A stretch of 64,000 nucleotides of DNA from Legionella cincinnatiensis (GTDB lineage: Bacteria > Pseudomonadota > Gammaproteobacteria > Legionellales > Legionellaceae). A program made the translations under genes and the position numbers. The notes below the pieces were generated by a model that had not been told where the DNA came from, did no database searches, and saw only the letters and a program-made list of their open reading frames with translations. The DNA is taken from NCBI RefSeq assembly GCF_900452415.1, contig NZ_UGNX01000001.1:2108001-2172000 (forward strand). The letters are read 5' to 3'. Shown here in pieces: positions 7,524 to 18,063 of this stretch (positions are counted from its first letter, which is position 1; every line of letters begins with the position of its first letter).

Positions 7524-10163
7524 TTAGACAGTATAAGAAAACGCTTCCTCGCATTCAAAATCATCATAATCCTCACAAAAAACTCCTGAAACTACACGTT
7601 GCATAGGCTCGCATTTTCTACTTAAAGAGCGAATTAAACGAAAATGAGGATGTGAGTTGTCACCTATCACATTTAATATCCGTATACTTTGTGAAAAAGT
7701 CAAATCCCAGCGCGCAAAATATTCTTCTTTATAAATATCCTTACCCGATGTGAGCAACTGCAATACTTGATCTAATGCAGTATATACCTTTTCACTTGGA
7801 TTTTCTTTCAGTTCCTTTAACAAATTAATCACAATGTGAATAATCACATGTGCTTCCTTGCGAATTTTTGCAAAATGTTTTAAACAAGCAAAAGGATATT
7901 TTAATGAAAAAGAATGACGTGCCTCATCAAAAACTTTTTTATCAGCGCTGTCTTTCAAAAAATCTTGAGATAATTTTAAAAAGATAGGAAACACGGCTAA
8001 CAGAATTTTGTGATTTTCTGATTGAATTGAAGATAAAGATGATTGTGGCACTTCATTACCAAAAAAAGTAAAAGGATTATCTTCCTGCTTAGGACTTTGA
8101 GATACAGAATTTGTTGAATTAAAATAAAGCGCTTTTAACTCTTCCGCTTGTTTCATTAATTCACTTTGATTCGGGGCAGTAGACTCTTCAATAAGTTGAT
8201 AGACAACGTCAAACCAATACTTATCCCCTCTATAACAACAATAGGAAAGCAATTCACCTAGTGAGCTAAATGTTGAATACATATATTCTTCGTTTTCATA
8301 TTCCTGCATTTCATTTTTATGATACCGCATATTTAAATAATTTAGGGTCTCTTTATAACCGGCCTCAATCATTTCTTTTCTACTTTTTTCACTCACTGAA
8401 AAAGAAGAGCTTGATACGTTATCTACATTAATCACTATTGACTGACACGCATATTTTCTTAATTTCAATCGATCGCGCTCCCAACCACTGGCAGGATCAC
8501 TCACGCCTGTAAGTAACGTGTAAATCCCGTTAAGAACAACATTTTCTCTATAGACTCTATCCATAACACGATCTATTGCTTTTCTTTCTGGTCCATCGTC
8601 AAATTTTACCGCTAATACTTTTAGATTATTGCCATATTCAGACTCAAGTAATGTAGAATGATCATCAAAAAATGCTTCTGTAGGAAAATTATTTAATACT
8701 CCACCATCATTATGCTCTTCTCCATCAATAAGCGTTGAGCGATATACTATAGGGAAACTCGCTGAAATTTTAACTGCCTCACTGACTTCAAAAGTCGGCG
8801 AACGAACTAACGAAAAGTAACGTGTGCTTCCTTGGCGCTTATTAGTGGCAGTAACAACTAACTCCTTACCAATTCCACAACCAGGGCACTTTTGTCGGAT
8901 CATTTCTAAAGTGGCAAAAGTAATTTTTCCTTCCGGATATGGAATTTGATATTGGGTAACAATTTGGTTCAATTTATATGCAATTGCAAAATCTAACGCT
9001 GTTTTTAATGAATGTGCCTCTGAAATTCCATTAAGATTAATATCAAAATGAACTAAATGTTCGTGTTTAAAATGCTTAAATAACTCTTCAATTTCATCTC
9101 CTGAATAGCCTAAATAACACATTAATGCCATAATCGCACCTGCTGAGCTACCGGCAAATTTTTCAGGATAAATTTTAGCTTTATTGAGGGCTTTACAAAC
9201 ACCAACATGGGCATAAATTTTAGCGCCACCACCACAAAAAACTATGTTTTCTATATTCGGTTTTTTTTCTCGAACTAGAATCTGGTGTGATTTTAGAAAA
9301 CGAAATATTTCTAATTTTTTCGTTTCATGCAATGGGACAATTTGCTTTTCTTTAATTGATTTACTTTTCTCTTTTTCTTCAGTTAACCAGGGAAATAACC
9401 AACTCCACATACGAATATACCAAGGTTTAAGCGACATAAACCTCTGCATTTTTCGATAATCATACATTTTATCAAGCCGTTCTTGCTGATCAGCTACCTC
9501 TATAGACTGCGGATGTGGATTCTTACATATGGATTCAAATTTAATGTTTTTAGTATTTAAAGCAATAAGCCGATCAACAAGTTTATCAGTAATAAAAACT
9601 CTTTTTGTATTTCCCAATGGCTCTTGCTGAGGATCATTGGGATCTTTATATTTTGTTCCTGTTCCAGGAACAAGAAATTGATGAAAACCAATTAATATTC
9701 CATGACTTCCATGACACATTTCAATCCCAGTCAACTTATACTGAGATATATTTTTCAGTGATAAATTTAAATCACTTATTTTCCAATACTCTAGGTATGT
9801 ACCTTCGATCCAGCTTTTTAGTCTACCCCACCATGTTAAAGAAACTTCTGCGGTAAATCCACGATATTCATTTACTATAGAACCACTTAAAAAAGTCTTA
9901 GTTTTTTCCTTTTGATGAGGCTCCAAAAACCATTGCATAAATATTGTTTTTTTTTCATCGCTTAAACGTGTAAAATCAAATATTAATTGCTCGTTATCGA
10001 ATAAATAATTACCTAAAGCAATTTGATTGTCTGGGGACAAACCATTAATTTGTAAGCGCCCTAAATAGGCGGTAATAATAATTTTTTTTAATAATTCTAG
10101 GTTTTTGGGGTATTGGGAAGAGTCAGACTCAAGCAGCTGGCTAATTATATGTTGTGGTGTCAT
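7524..10163 (-). CDS. vpdC: Patatin-like phospholipase effector VpdC
   Basis: An 879-residue protein with a patatin domain in the middle: the oxyanion loop CGGGAK near residue 310, the nucleophile elbow GSSAG with Ser340, and the catalytic Asp in DGG near residue 485. About 300 residues precede the domain and about 290 follow it, typical of Legionella Vpd effectors rather than housekeeping patatins. VpdC is a known Dot/Icm substrate; published work describes it as a ubiquitin-activated lysophospholipid acyltransferase acting on the vacuole membrane. An AAGGA ribosome site precedes ATG. Position between the pseudopilin/ubi genes and pyrF supports the assignment. Function here is by homology. 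Confidence 0.82.
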   Translation of the reverse strand: MTPQHIISQLLESDSSQYPKNLELLKKIIITAYLGRLQINGLSPDNQIALGNYLFDNEQLIFDFTRLSDEKKTIFMQWFLEPHQKEKTKTFLSGSIVNEYRGFTAEVSLTWWGRLKSWIEGTYLEYWKISDLNLSLKNISQYKLTGIEMCHGSHGILIGFHQFLVPGTGTKYKDPNDPQQEPLGNTKRVFITDKLVDRLIALNTKNIKFESICKNPHPQSIEVADQQERLDKMYDYRKMQRFMSLKPWYIRMWSWLFPWLTEEKEKSKSIKEKQIVPLHETKKLEIFRFLKSHQILVREKKPNIENIVFCGGGAKIYAHVGVCKALNKAKIYPEKFAGSSAGAIMALMCYLGYSGDEIEELFKHFKHEHLVHFDINLNGISEAHSLKTALDFAIAYKLNQIVTQYQIPYPEGKITFATLEMIRQKCPGCGIGKELVVTATNKRQGSTRYFSLVRSPTFEVSEAVKISASFPIVYRSTLIDGEEHNDGGVLNNFPTEAFFDDHSTLLESEYGNNLKVLAVKFDDGPERKAIDRVMDRVYRENVVLNGIYTLLTGVSDPASGWERDRLKLRKYACQSIVINVDNVSSSSFSVSEKSRKEMIEAGYKETLNYLNMRYHKNEMQEYENEEYMYSTFSSLGELLSYCCYRGDKYWFDVVYQLIEESTAPNQSELMKQAEELKALYFNSTNSVSQSPKQEDNPFTFFGNEVPQSSLSSIQSENHKILLAVFPIFLKLSQDFLKDSADKKVFDEARHSFSLKYPFACLKHFAKIRKEAHVIIHIVINLLKELKENPSEKVYTALDQVLQLLTSGKDIYKEEYFARWDLTFSQSIRILNVIGDNSHPHFRLIRSLSRKCEPMQRVVSGVFCEDYDDFECEEAFSYTV

Positions 10164-10655
10164 TACTTATCCTTAAGTTATGATAATCCATAAATCTGAA
10201 AGATTTGCTTTATTTATCTCGAGCCTATCTATTTTTCATCACCTATATTTAGCTGTTAATTTATGAGCATTATTTTTATTTTTTTATCCATCACAAATAT
10301 AATTAACACAAATTACTCAGAAATTAAATAGTAAAAATAAATTATTGACAGGATTAAATCGCGTCCACTAAGCAATAAAAATCCACAAACACTTTGATAG
10401 GCATAATGCTGCAATGTATCCCTATGATACTGTTAACAAATATGACTAGATTGAAGAACTTCTTAGGGGCAAGATAGAACACTCAAATATAGTAATGAGA
10501 TAGAGAGCTCTATATACAGCAAAATTTCGCCTTTAAGATTAGCTACGTTTTGTCTAGCGCTCAGAGCGATCACCATCTCATTGCCATTTAAAAGAGAGAA
10601 GGAATACATTTCATTGATCTCTAAAACTCTTTAGCAAGAATCAATAACTAAAAAG
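10164..10655. other. Intergenic stretch upstream of vpdC
   Basis: A 492-base gap between vpdC (reading left from 10163) and the end of pyrF (10656). It must hold the vpdC promoter and the end of the pyrF operon. It is very AT-rich at 10,190-10,400. I see no coding frame, RNA gene or clear terminator. Confidence 0.5.
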
Positions 10656-11348
10656 TTAAGCGATATCCTTTAAAATTTCAGAGATAACTTTTTGAGGATC
10701 TGTTGCTTGTGTTATTGGACGACCCACTACTAAATAATCACTACCTACTTCCATGGCTTGTTTTGGTGTCATTACTCTTGATTGATCATCTTTTGGGCTT
10801 GTTTCCAATCGTATGCCTGGTGTAACCGTTATAAATGGAACATCACAGATGTTTTTGATGACTTTTACTTCCTGAGCAGAACAAACAACCCCATCTAAAC
10901 CTGATTCTTTTGCCAGAACCGCTAATTTTTTTACTTGTTCTATTATGGGTATATTAATACCTATAGTACTCAATTCATTCTGATTAAAACTAGTAAGGAC
11001 CGTTACTGCAATTAATAGAGGTCTATCGACACCATAAGACTCAAGCACATCCCTTGCGGCGTGCATCATGTTTGTACCACCTGCTGCATGTACATTCATC
11101 ATCCAAACGCCTAAATCAGCACCAGCTTTGCATGCTTTTGAAACGGTGTTAGGAATATCATGAAATTTTAAATCCAAAAAAACTTTAAATTGTCTTTGAA
11201 TCAATCGTTTTACAAATTGAGTTCCAAATAAAGTAAAAAGCTCACTTCCCACTTTCAGGGCACAATGATGAGGATCTAGTTTTTCTATTAAATTTAGAGC
11301 ATCTTTCTCTGTATTAAAATCTAAAGCAACAATTAATTTAGATGACAT
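10656..11348 (-). CDS. pyrF: Orotidine-5'-phosphate decarboxylase
   Basis: Final step of de novo UMP synthesis. The signature DLKFHDIPNTV is present near residue 60, with LIVALDF at the N-terminus and VTPGIR near the C-terminal phosphate site. The length of 230 residues is normal. ATG follows immediately after the stop of the aminotransferase gene (TAA then ATG), so the two are read together. The order lapA-lapB-pyrF is also found in E. coli, here with an extra aminotransferase between. Confidence 0.95.
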   Translation of the reverse strand: MSSKLIVALDFNTEKDALNLIEKLDPHHCALKVGSELFTLFGTQFVKRLIQRQFKVFLDLKFHDIPNTVSKACKAGADLGVWMMNVHAAGGTNMMHAARDVLESYGVDRPLLIAVTVLTSFNQNELSTIGINIPIIEQVKKLAVLAKESGLDGVVCSAQEVKVIKNICDVPFITVTPGIRLETSPKDDQSRVMTPKQAMEVGSDYLVVGRPITQATDPQKVISEILKDIA

Positions 11349-12467
11349 TTATGCCATTACCTCTTCTTCGTGTAGCATTAACGCTTTTTTAACTGCTGCA
11401 ACGACTCTGTTTTGCTCTGCTTCTTGTAAATAAGGATGCATAGGTAAGCTAATAACACGACGACTTGCTTGCTCTGCATGAGGAAAATCACCTATTTTAT
11501 AACCTAAATAAGTCATGGCAGCTTGCTGATGCAGGGGTACAGGATAATGTACTGCCGTAGGAATTTCTAATTCTTGCATTGCTTTTTGAAAAACATCTCG
11601 ATTACTTACTTCAATGGTATATTGTGCATATACACTAGTATTATCACTATGAATAAATGGTATTTTTACTAAAGGTGATAGCATTTGATCATAGGCTTTA
11701 GCAACCCTTTGGCGCATAATGATTTCGTCAGGGAAAAGTTTCATTTTTTCAATTAGAACAGCAGCTTGAATCGTATCCATTCGCCCATTAATGCCAATAC
11801 GATTATGACAATAACGTGCATTTTGGCCGTGAATTCTTATTTCAATAAGTTTTTGCGCTAATGCATCATCATTAGTAAAACATGCTCCTGAATCGCCATA
11901 GCCGCCCAAAGGTTTAGATGGGAAAAAGCTTGTACATCCAATTGTGGATAAAGCACAAGAGTTTCGTCCTTTATAGGTTGCTCCAAAACTTTGAGCCGCG
12001 TCTTCAATCACTGGAATGCCATATTTTTCAGCAATAGCATTAATTTTATCATGATCAGCACATTGACCATATAACCCAACAGGCATTATTGCCTTAGTTT
12101 TATTGGTGATAGCATTTTCTAATTGATTGGGCTCCATATTATAGGTAAGTGGGTCAATATCCACGAAAACTGGTTTAGCCTGGCATAAACTGATCACCTC
12201 AGAGGTAGCAAAAAAGCTGAAGGGTGTAGTAATGACCTCATCTCCAGGCTGAATTTCCAAAGCCATGAGCGCCATTAACAGAGCATCAGTCCCACTTGAA
12301 TTGGCAATAACATGTTTCACTCCGACAAATTCAGCCAATTGCTTTTCAAGCTGAGCTATTTCTGGTCCCATGATATATTGGCCATGGTTCAAAACATTTT
12401 TTATGCTGTTTAAAATATCGTGTTCAATTATTGAATATTGTTTTTTTAAATCGATAAATTGCATCAT
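11349..12467 (-). CDS. DegT/DnrJ/EryC1-family sugar aminotransferase (WlaK-like)
   Basis: A 372-residue PLP-dependent aminotransferase of the type that makes amino sugars for surface glycans. The N-terminus MQFIDLKKQY is typical. The PLP lysine lies in FFPSKPLGGYGDSG near residue 186, with EDAAQSFGA before it. It sits between lapB and pyrF in a minus-strand run. The substrate, probably a nucleotide-linked keto-sugar, cannot be read from sequence. Confidence 0.85.
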   Translation of the reverse strand: MMQFIDLKKQYSIIEHDILNSIKNVLNHGQYIMGPEIAQLEKQLAEFVGVKHVIANSSGTDALLMALMALEIQPGDEVITTPFSFFATSEVISLCQAKPVFVDIDPLTYNMEPNQLENAITNKTKAIMPVGLYGQCADHDKINAIAEKYGIPVIEDAAQSFGATYKGRNSCALSTIGCTSFFPSKPLGGYGDSGACFTNDDALAQKLIEIRIHGQNARYCHNRIGINGRMDTIQAAVLIEKMKLFPDEIIMRQRVAKAYDQMLSPLVKIPFIHSDNTSVYAQYTIEVSNRDVFQKAMQELEIPTAVHYPVPLHQQAAMTYLGYKIGDFPHAEQASRRVISLPMHPYLQEAEQNRVVAAVKKALMLHEEEVMA

Positions 12468-12482
12468 AGTCTCTTAAAATAG

Positions 12483-13652
12483 TTAATACCCTTCTAAGCC
12501 ATGAACTGGCTTCATTCTTCCCCAGTTTTTACAACTAGGGCAATGCCAATGTAAATGTTTTCCACCAAACCCACAGTGTACACATCGATATACTGGCTTA
12601 TTGTCTAAAAATTTGCTAGTTATATCATAAAGCATTTGTAATTTATCGCGTACTTTTCCATGAGCAGATTCAAGATGCCAATAAATTAATTGGTTTAAAC
12701 CGCGTATCGAGGGATGTTTACTCAAATTATCGGCTACAAAATCTATTGCTGCATCCATATTTTTTTGTTGTTTTAAATATTCCGCTATAACGAAAATTAC
12801 TGAGGCCCGAGGATTATCTGCTAAAGTCTGCTCAAGATATTTGATACACTCATCCATAGTATCTAATTCTTTATGGCATAAAACTAAAGGCTCAATAATC
12901 TCTGTTAAAAAGTCAGCATCTTGTTGAGGAACTTTTTTTAATGAGCGAATTGCTTGTTTGTAACGCCCCTCTTTCATTTCCAAGCTCGCATGCATTAAAC
13001 TCGCCCGAACAGAGGCTACATCGACATTAATTGCTTGTTTAATACAATAAGCTGCCTTATCTAAAGAGTTGGTTTTTAATGCCTGGCTTGCCATCTCGCA
13101 ATAATAATGAGCTGCTTGATGATGAAAACTTGTACCCGTTGTGATTTCTAATTTTTTAATTACATCTAATGCTTTTTCCCAAGCTTTTTCTTGTTGATAA
13201 ATCGCCAACAAACCATGCAAGCTACTGGTTTCTTTGGAGCCGCCTAATTCAACCACCTCTAAAAAAATTCGCTCTGCCCTATCGAATAAACCCGCACTCA
13301 TATAATCTTGGCCTAAAGCCATTAAAGATTCTTTTTTTTGCACTAAGCTTAATTGAGGTCTAGCAATTAAATTTTGATGAATACGAATAGCTCGATCAAC
13401 TTCTCCACGACGTCTGAATAAACTTCCCAAGGCAAGATGGGTTTCAACCGTATCACTGTCTACTTCTAATAACTTAATAAATATATCAACAGCCTTATCA
13501 GATTGCTCATTTAATAAATAGTTAAGTCCTACAACATATTCACGGGATAAACGATTAGAAAGGTTTGGAATATCTTTTGATTTGCTACGATTTGCCATCC
13601 ACCAACCAGACCAAGCAGCAGCAGGCAATAGTAATGGCCATAAATCAATCAT
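12483..13652 (-). CDS. lapB: LPS assembly protein LapB (YciM)
   Basis: A 389-residue protein with one N-terminal membrane anchor (about residues 3-20), a series of TPR helical repeats and a C-terminal rubredoxin-like metal knuckle (CVHC and CPSC, near residues 358-376). In E. coli LapB controls LpxC turnover through FtsH and so balances LPS synthesis. It lies next to lapA as expected. Confidence 0.92.
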   Translation of the reverse strand: MIDLWPLLLPAAAWSGWWMANRSKSKDIPNLSNRLSREYVVGLNYLLNEQSDKAVDIFIKLLEVDSDTVETHLALGSLFRRRGEVDRAIRIHQNLIARPQLSLVQKKESLMALGQDYMSAGLFDRAERIFLEVVELGGSKETSSLHGLLAIYQQEKAWEKALDVIKKLEITTGTSFHHQAAHYYCEMASQALKTNSLDKAAYCIKQAINVDVASVRASLMHASLEMKEGRYKQAIRSLKKVPQQDADFLTEIIEPLVLCHKELDTMDECIKYLEQTLADNPRASVIFVIAEYLKQQKNMDAAIDFVADNLSKHPSIRGLNQLIYWHLESAHGKVRDKLQMLYDITSKFLDNKPVYRCVHCGFGGKHLHWHCPSCKNWGRMKPVHGLEGY

Positions 13653-13694
13653 TATTACCCTCCTCTGTGCATGTTATACTTAATAATAATAAAA

Positions 13695-13985
13695 CTAGTG
13701 TTGATCTTGCAATGGGATTGAACGTAAGTTCTTAATTTCTTTTTCAGTCAATTTTAATTGATTTTTGAGTCTATGACACTCTGCTTTTAAACGCCAATAG
13801 CGTACTATAAAAAGTATAAAACCTATTACAACACCAATCCCCAACATAATCGTCATCAAAACAGAAATAGGCATTGATAGTGTCTCAAAATAAAAATTAA
13901 CATCTACCGATGTTGCATTTAAGGCCGCAAAGCTAACACCAATAACAATAAGAAGAATATAAATAACTAGCATTAATATGCGCAT
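13695..13985 (-). CDS. lapA: LapA-family small membrane protein (DUF1049)
   Basis: A 96-residue protein with two membrane helices (about 4-24 and 40-62) and a charged coiled tail. This is the layout of LapA, the partner of LapB in LPS control. The ATG start is directly after a gap of 334 bases from rpsA. Confidence 0.85.
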   Translation of the reverse strand: MRILMLVIYILLIVIGVSFAALNATSVDVNFYFETLSMPISVLMTIMLGIGVVIGFILFIVRYWRLKAECHRLKNQLKLTEKEIKNLRSIPLQDQH

Positions 13986-14319
13986 TGAAGTCTTCCTTTT
14001 TTGTAGCCTGGGTAAAACCCTGTCTCTTAGTCCAGTTAAAATTTTGGAAAAAAGTCATATTTGAGTTCAGATTGGACAGAAATAGCTCTCAAACATGCGC
14101 GCATAATCCTTTATGCTGCGCTTTTTTGAAAGTTACTTTTATTCAAGATGTACCAAATGTGGCTTTTCGGTAAATTATATAGAAGATTCAGGGCAAAACC
14201 CAGGATCCTCCAGGACACAATAGCCATAACCTACCTAGGCAATACCTCATTTTACCCAGATTAACAAAACAAAAAAAGCGTAGAAGTATCTACGCTTTTT
14301 AACTCATTAGCTATAAAAA
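13986..14319. other. Gap between rpsA and lapA where ihfB sits in E. coli
   Basis: In E. coli the order is rpsA-ihfB-lapA. Here the 334 bases between rpsA and lapA hold no IHF-like frame on the minus strand, only the rpsA terminator at the right end and the probable lapA promoter. A short plus-strand frame at the left end has no recognisable product. Confidence 0.6.
14274..14299 (-). terminator. Intrinsic terminator of rpsA
   Basis: A perfect stem AGCGTAGA/TCTACGCT (14277-14284 with 14289-14296) has a four-base loop, with A-run on the plus-strand left and T-run on the right. Read on the minus strand it follows the rpsA stop by about 20 bases and ends in a U-run, so it could end transcription from either side. 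Confidence 0.9.
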
Positions 14320-15999
14320 TCATTCACTTTCTTTACTAGCCATTTTTTCCTTGAGCAAATCACCTAAAGTTGTTGTAGATGAACCCTCGGTTCTGGAGTA
14401 TTTCTTAATGGCATCTGCTTCATCTTGTGCGTCTTTTGCTTTTACTGAAAGTGTGATTGAGCGGTTTTTACGATCAACATTGATGATTTTTGCTTCAATT
14501 TCATCACCTTCTTTAACAACAGTAGTGGCATCATCAACACGCTCATCAGATAATTCACTTGCGCGAATGGTACCTGTAATATCGCCAGCTAATGCTACAG
14601 TAACTGTTTTTGGATCTACAGCAGTCACAGTACCTTTAACTATTGCGCCTTTAGTGTACTCATCAACAAAACTTGTAAAGTTATCCCCTTCAAGTTGTTT
14701 AATTCCTAAAGAAATACGCTCACGTTCAGGGTCAATAGCAAGAATAACTGCTTCAATTTCTTGTCCTTTCTTGTATTGTTTTACTGCTTCTTCACCAGGA
14801 GTTGTCCAAGAAATATCAGATAAATGAACTAAGCCATCGATATCTCCATCTAAACCAATGAAGATTCCAAAATCAGTGATTGAACGAATCTTACCACTTA
14901 CTTTTTGTCCTTTATTGTAACTTGCAGCAAATTGTTGCCAAGGATTGCCAACACATTGTTTCATACCTAAAGAAATACGACGTCTTTCTTCATCAATTTC
15001 AAGAACCATAACATCAACAACATCACCCAGTGCAACCACTTTACTTGGATGTACGTTTTTGTTGGTCCAATCCATTTCAGACATGTGGACTAAGCCTTCA
15101 ACACCTTCTTCAATTTCCACAAAGCAACCATAATCAGTAATATTGGTTACCTTACCTTGCAACTTCTTACCAATAGGATAACGTTCTACGAGATCAACCC
15201 ATGGATCATTTCCTAATTGCTTCATGCCTAAGGAAACTCGGTTGCGTTCACTATCGAAACTTAATACTTTTACTTTTATATCCTGGCCAACGGATAGCAC
15301 TTCACTCGGATGCTTCACTCGTTTCCAAGAAATATCAGTAATATGCAGTAAACCATCAATACCACCTAGGTCAATAAATGCGCCGTAGTCGGTAAGATTT
15401 TTAACAATACCATGAAGTTCTTGACCATCATGTAAGGATTCAAGTAATGCTTGTCTATCGGCACTGCTTTCTTCTTCAACAACTGCACGACGTGATACCA
15501 CAATATTATTACGCTTTAAATCCATTTTGATTACTTTGAATTCAAGCTCTTTGCCTTCAAGATAAGAAGGATCTCTTACAGGTCTGACATCTACTAATGA
15601 GCCAGGTAAGAATGCGCGTATGGAACCAATTTCAACAGTAAATCCACCCTTAACTTTTCCAGAAATAAGTCCAGTAACTGTTTCATTGTTTTCATGTGAT
15701 TTGGATAATTTACGCCAAGCTTCCTGACGTTTTGCTTTTTCTCTTGAAAGGATTGTTTCGCCATAGCCATCTTCTACAGAATCCAAGGCTACTTCAACCG
15801 TATCACCCAAATTTACTTCCAATGCGCCATCTTTGTCATAAAATTCTTCTTTAGGTACAATTCCTTCAGATTTTAGACCCGCATTTAAAATGACGTAATC
15901 ACTATCAATACCAATAACTTTAGCATTAATAATAGCACCAGGATAAAATTGAGCGCCGGCAATACTTTGCTCAAACAATTCTTTGAAACTTTCAGACAT
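14320..15999 (-). CDS. rpsA: 30S ribosomal protein bS1
   Basis: A 559-residue protein of six S1 OB-fold repeats. The first two bind the ribosome; the later ones share a signature such as [17 protein letters not shown] near residue 205 and its variants in repeats 4 and 5. The last repeat is more divergent, as usual. It recruits mRNA to the 30S subunit. It lies downstream of cmk as in most gammaproteobacteria and has a strong terminator after it. Confidence 0.96.
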   Translation of the reverse strand: MSESFKELFEQSIAGAQFYPGAIINAKVIGIDSDYVILNAGLKSEGIVPKEEFYDKDGALEVNLGDTVEVALDSVEDGYGETILSREKAKRQEAWRKLSKSHENNETVTGLISGKVKGGFTVEIGSIRAFLPGSLVDVRPVRDPSYLEGKELEFKVIKMDLKRNNIVVSRRAVVEEESSADRQALLESLHDGQELHGIVKNLTDYGAFIDLGGIDGLLHITDISWKRVKHPSEVLSVGQDIKVKVLSFDSERNRVSLGMKQLGNDPWVDLVERYPIGKKLQGKVTNITDYGCFVEIEEGVEGLVHMSEMDWTNKNVHPSKVVALGDVVDVMVLEIDEERRRISLGMKQCVGNPWQQFAASYNKGQKVSGKIRSITDFGIFIGLDGDIDGLVHLSDISWTTPGEEAVKQYKKGQEIEAVILAIDPERERISLGIKQLEGDNFTSFVDEYTKGAIVKGTVTAVDPKTVTVALAGDITGTIRASELSDERVDDATTVVKEGDEIEAKIINVDRKNRSITLSVKAKDAQDEADAIKKYSRTEGSSTTTLGDLLKEKMASKESE

Positions 16000-16064
16000 G
16001 TTTATAAACTCTTTAGTAAAAAAATGAAAGAATGAGTTCCACTCATCTTTCCCCCAACAAACAT

Positions 16065-16760
16065 TTAAACACTGTATAGACGTTCATTAATTAAGTTTAA
16101 TACATTATCGAACACTTGTACAATGGATAATCTGGTTGTATCAATTTGCACTGCATCAGCCGCAGGCTTCAATGGCGCATGCGTTCGTGCAGTATCCCTT
16201 ACATCACGCTTAGCCAATTCTTCTACGACCTGCGCGAGGCTAACATTAATTCCTTTTTCTTTCAACTGTAAATAGCGTCTATTTGCTCTTTCTTCCGCAT
16301 TTGCATATAAAAATATTTTTAAAATAGCATCAGGAAAAACTACAGTGCCCATATCTCTACCATCTGTCACCAAACCTGGGGGTTGAGCAAAATTACGTTG
16401 GCGCTCAAGCAAAGCTTCTCTTACTTCAGGAATAGCAGCGATCTGAGATGCATCTTGACCACATTGTTCACTTCGAATTTCACGACTGACATCTACATCA
16501 TCAAGAATTGCCCGTGAGCCATGTTCATCAGAAAAATCAAAGCGCAAATTAAGAGAACGAGCCCACACAACTAATTGTTTTATATCGTGGGGGGCAATAT
16601 TATTTTTTCTAGCTGCATAAGCTAAGACACGATAAATTGCTCCACTATCAAGCATATTCCATTGCAGATGTTTTGCAAGCAACTGACATAAAGTTCCTTT
16701 ACCAGTTCCACTTGGTCCATCTAAGGTTATTACAGGTACATCGTCATTGTACATTATCAA
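16065..16760 (-). CDS. cmk: Cytidylate kinase
   Basis: Phosphorylates CMP and dCMP. Walker [10 protein letters not shown] lies near residues 15-23 and the family [14 protein letters not shown] near 134. The start overlaps the end of aroA by 11-17 bases (ATG at 16754 or 16760), so translation is coupled. Length 229-231 is normal. Confidence 0.95.
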   Translation of the reverse strand: MIMYNDDVPVITLDGPSGTGKGTLCQLLAKHLQWNMLDSGAIYRVLAYAARKNNIAPHDIKQLVVWARSLNLRFDFSDEHGSRAILDDVDVSREIRSEQCGQDASQIAAIPEVREALLERQRNFAQPPGLVTDGRDMGTVVFPDAILKIFLYANAEERANRRYLQLKEKGINVSLAQVVEELAKRDVRDTARTHAPLKPAADAVQIDTTRLSIVQVFDNVLNLINERLYSV

Positions 16761-18063
16761 CTGTTTCCTCTATTTGAAGTTGAAGTTGCTGGGCTGTTTC
16801 TACAAACAAAGGAAATGAGGTAGCTACATTAGCGCAATTTCTAACAGTAACTGGGGCACTAGCTACAGCGCCTGCAACAGCAAAAGACATAGCAATACGA
16901 TGATCTTCTCTGCTTTCAACAATGCCTCCTTGTAAAGTGCCTCCTTCAATGAAAACGCCATCATCTAATGCCTCTGCTTGAATTCCTAATTTTTTTAGAC
17001 CATCAACCATAGCAGCAATTCGATCGCTTTCTTTAAAGCGTAATTCACTTGCACCACGAAGAGTAGTTCGTCCGCGAGCACAAGCAGCGGCTATAAAAAT
17101 AACAGGAAATTCGTCAATTGCAAGCGGAACCATGTTTGCAGATATATTAATTCCTTTCAAAGGAGCATATTGAACACGCAGATCAGCAACCCATTCTTCA
17201 CCAAGTTGGCGCTGATTTAAAAGGGTAATATTAGCTCCCATTTCCAACAGAATATGAATAATTCCTGTACGAGTTTGATTAATACCGACATTACGTATGA
17301 GCACATCCGATCCAGGAATAATTGTTGCTGCAACAATGAAAAATGCAGCTGAAGAAATATCGCCAGGAACATATATTTCAGTAGCTAAACACTCATGATC
17401 AGAATTAATTACTAGCGTATTTCCTGAGCGATTTATGGGGTAAGAAAAATTTTTTAACATGAGTTCTGTATGATCACGACTCACCCCTGTTTCAGTGATC
17501 AATGTCTCACCTTCAGCATAAAGACCTGCTAATAAAATACATGACTTAACTTGGGCACTTGCTTCTGGCATTACATAATCGATTCCATGAAGTTTTTTCC
17601 CACCCTTAATAGTAATTGGCGGTTTTCCATCAACTGTTGAAACATCAGCCCCCATTAAAGCGAGTGGTTTGCTAATTCGCAACATTGGCCTTTTTAACAA
17701 GCTCTCATCCCCAGTTAATTGACTGTCAAAAGATTGTGCAGCTAATAATCCAGCTAATAGACGCATACTGGTTCCGGAATTCCCACAGTCAATAGCCTGA
17801 TCTGGTTTTTTCAAGCCATATTTGCCTACACCATAAATCACTACTTGCTGTTCATCAGGGCCTTCTATTGTAACACCCATTGCTTGAAATGCTTTCAAAG
17901 TAGCGATGCAATCATCACCATCTAGAAATCCATTAATAACTGTTGTTCCTTTTGCAATAGAACCAAAAATGATAGAGCGATGTGATATCGACTTATCTCC
18001 AGGAACAGTAATTTCCCCTTTTATCGAGGTAACAGGTTTACTTATAAAATTGTGTATTCTCAC
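16744..18063 (-). CDS. aroA: 5-enolpyruvylshikimate-3-phosphate synthase (class II motif set)
   Basis: Sixth step of the shikimate pathway. The 439-residue protein has GDKS near residue 22, GNSGTSMR near 97, SAQVK near 172, RDHTE near 197 and NQTR near 265. The set RxHxE, GDKS/T, SAQxK and NxTR is the pattern used to define class II EPSP synthases, which are naturally less sensitive to glyphosate than the E. coli class I enzyme. It overlaps serC by four bases upstream and cmk downstream, so the genes form one operon. Confidence 0.94.
   Translation of the reverse strand: MRIHNFISKPVTSIKGEITVPGDKSISHRSIIFGSIAKGTTVINGFLDGDDCIATLKAFQAMGVTIEGPDEQQVVIYGVGKYGLKKPDQAIDCGNSGTSMRLLAGLLAAQSFDSQLTGDESLLKRPMLRISKPLALMGADVSTVDGKPPITIKGGKKLHGIDYVMPEASAQVKSCILLAGLYAEGETLITETGVSRDHTELMLKNFSYPINRSGNTLVINSDHECLATEIYVPGDISSAAFFIVAATIIPGSDVLIRNVGINQTRTGIIHILLEMGANITLLNQRQLGEEWVADLRVQYAPLKGINISANMVPLAIDEFPVIFIAAACARGRTTLRGASELRFKESDRIAAMVDGLKKLGIQAEALDDGVFIEGGTLQGGIVESREDHRIAMSFAVAGAVASAPVTVRNCANVATSFPLFVETAQQLQLQIEETVDNVQ

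Noticed and set aside
10164..10655. Small RNA gene upstream of vpdC
   Set aside because: No clear promoter-plus-terminator pair could be placed.
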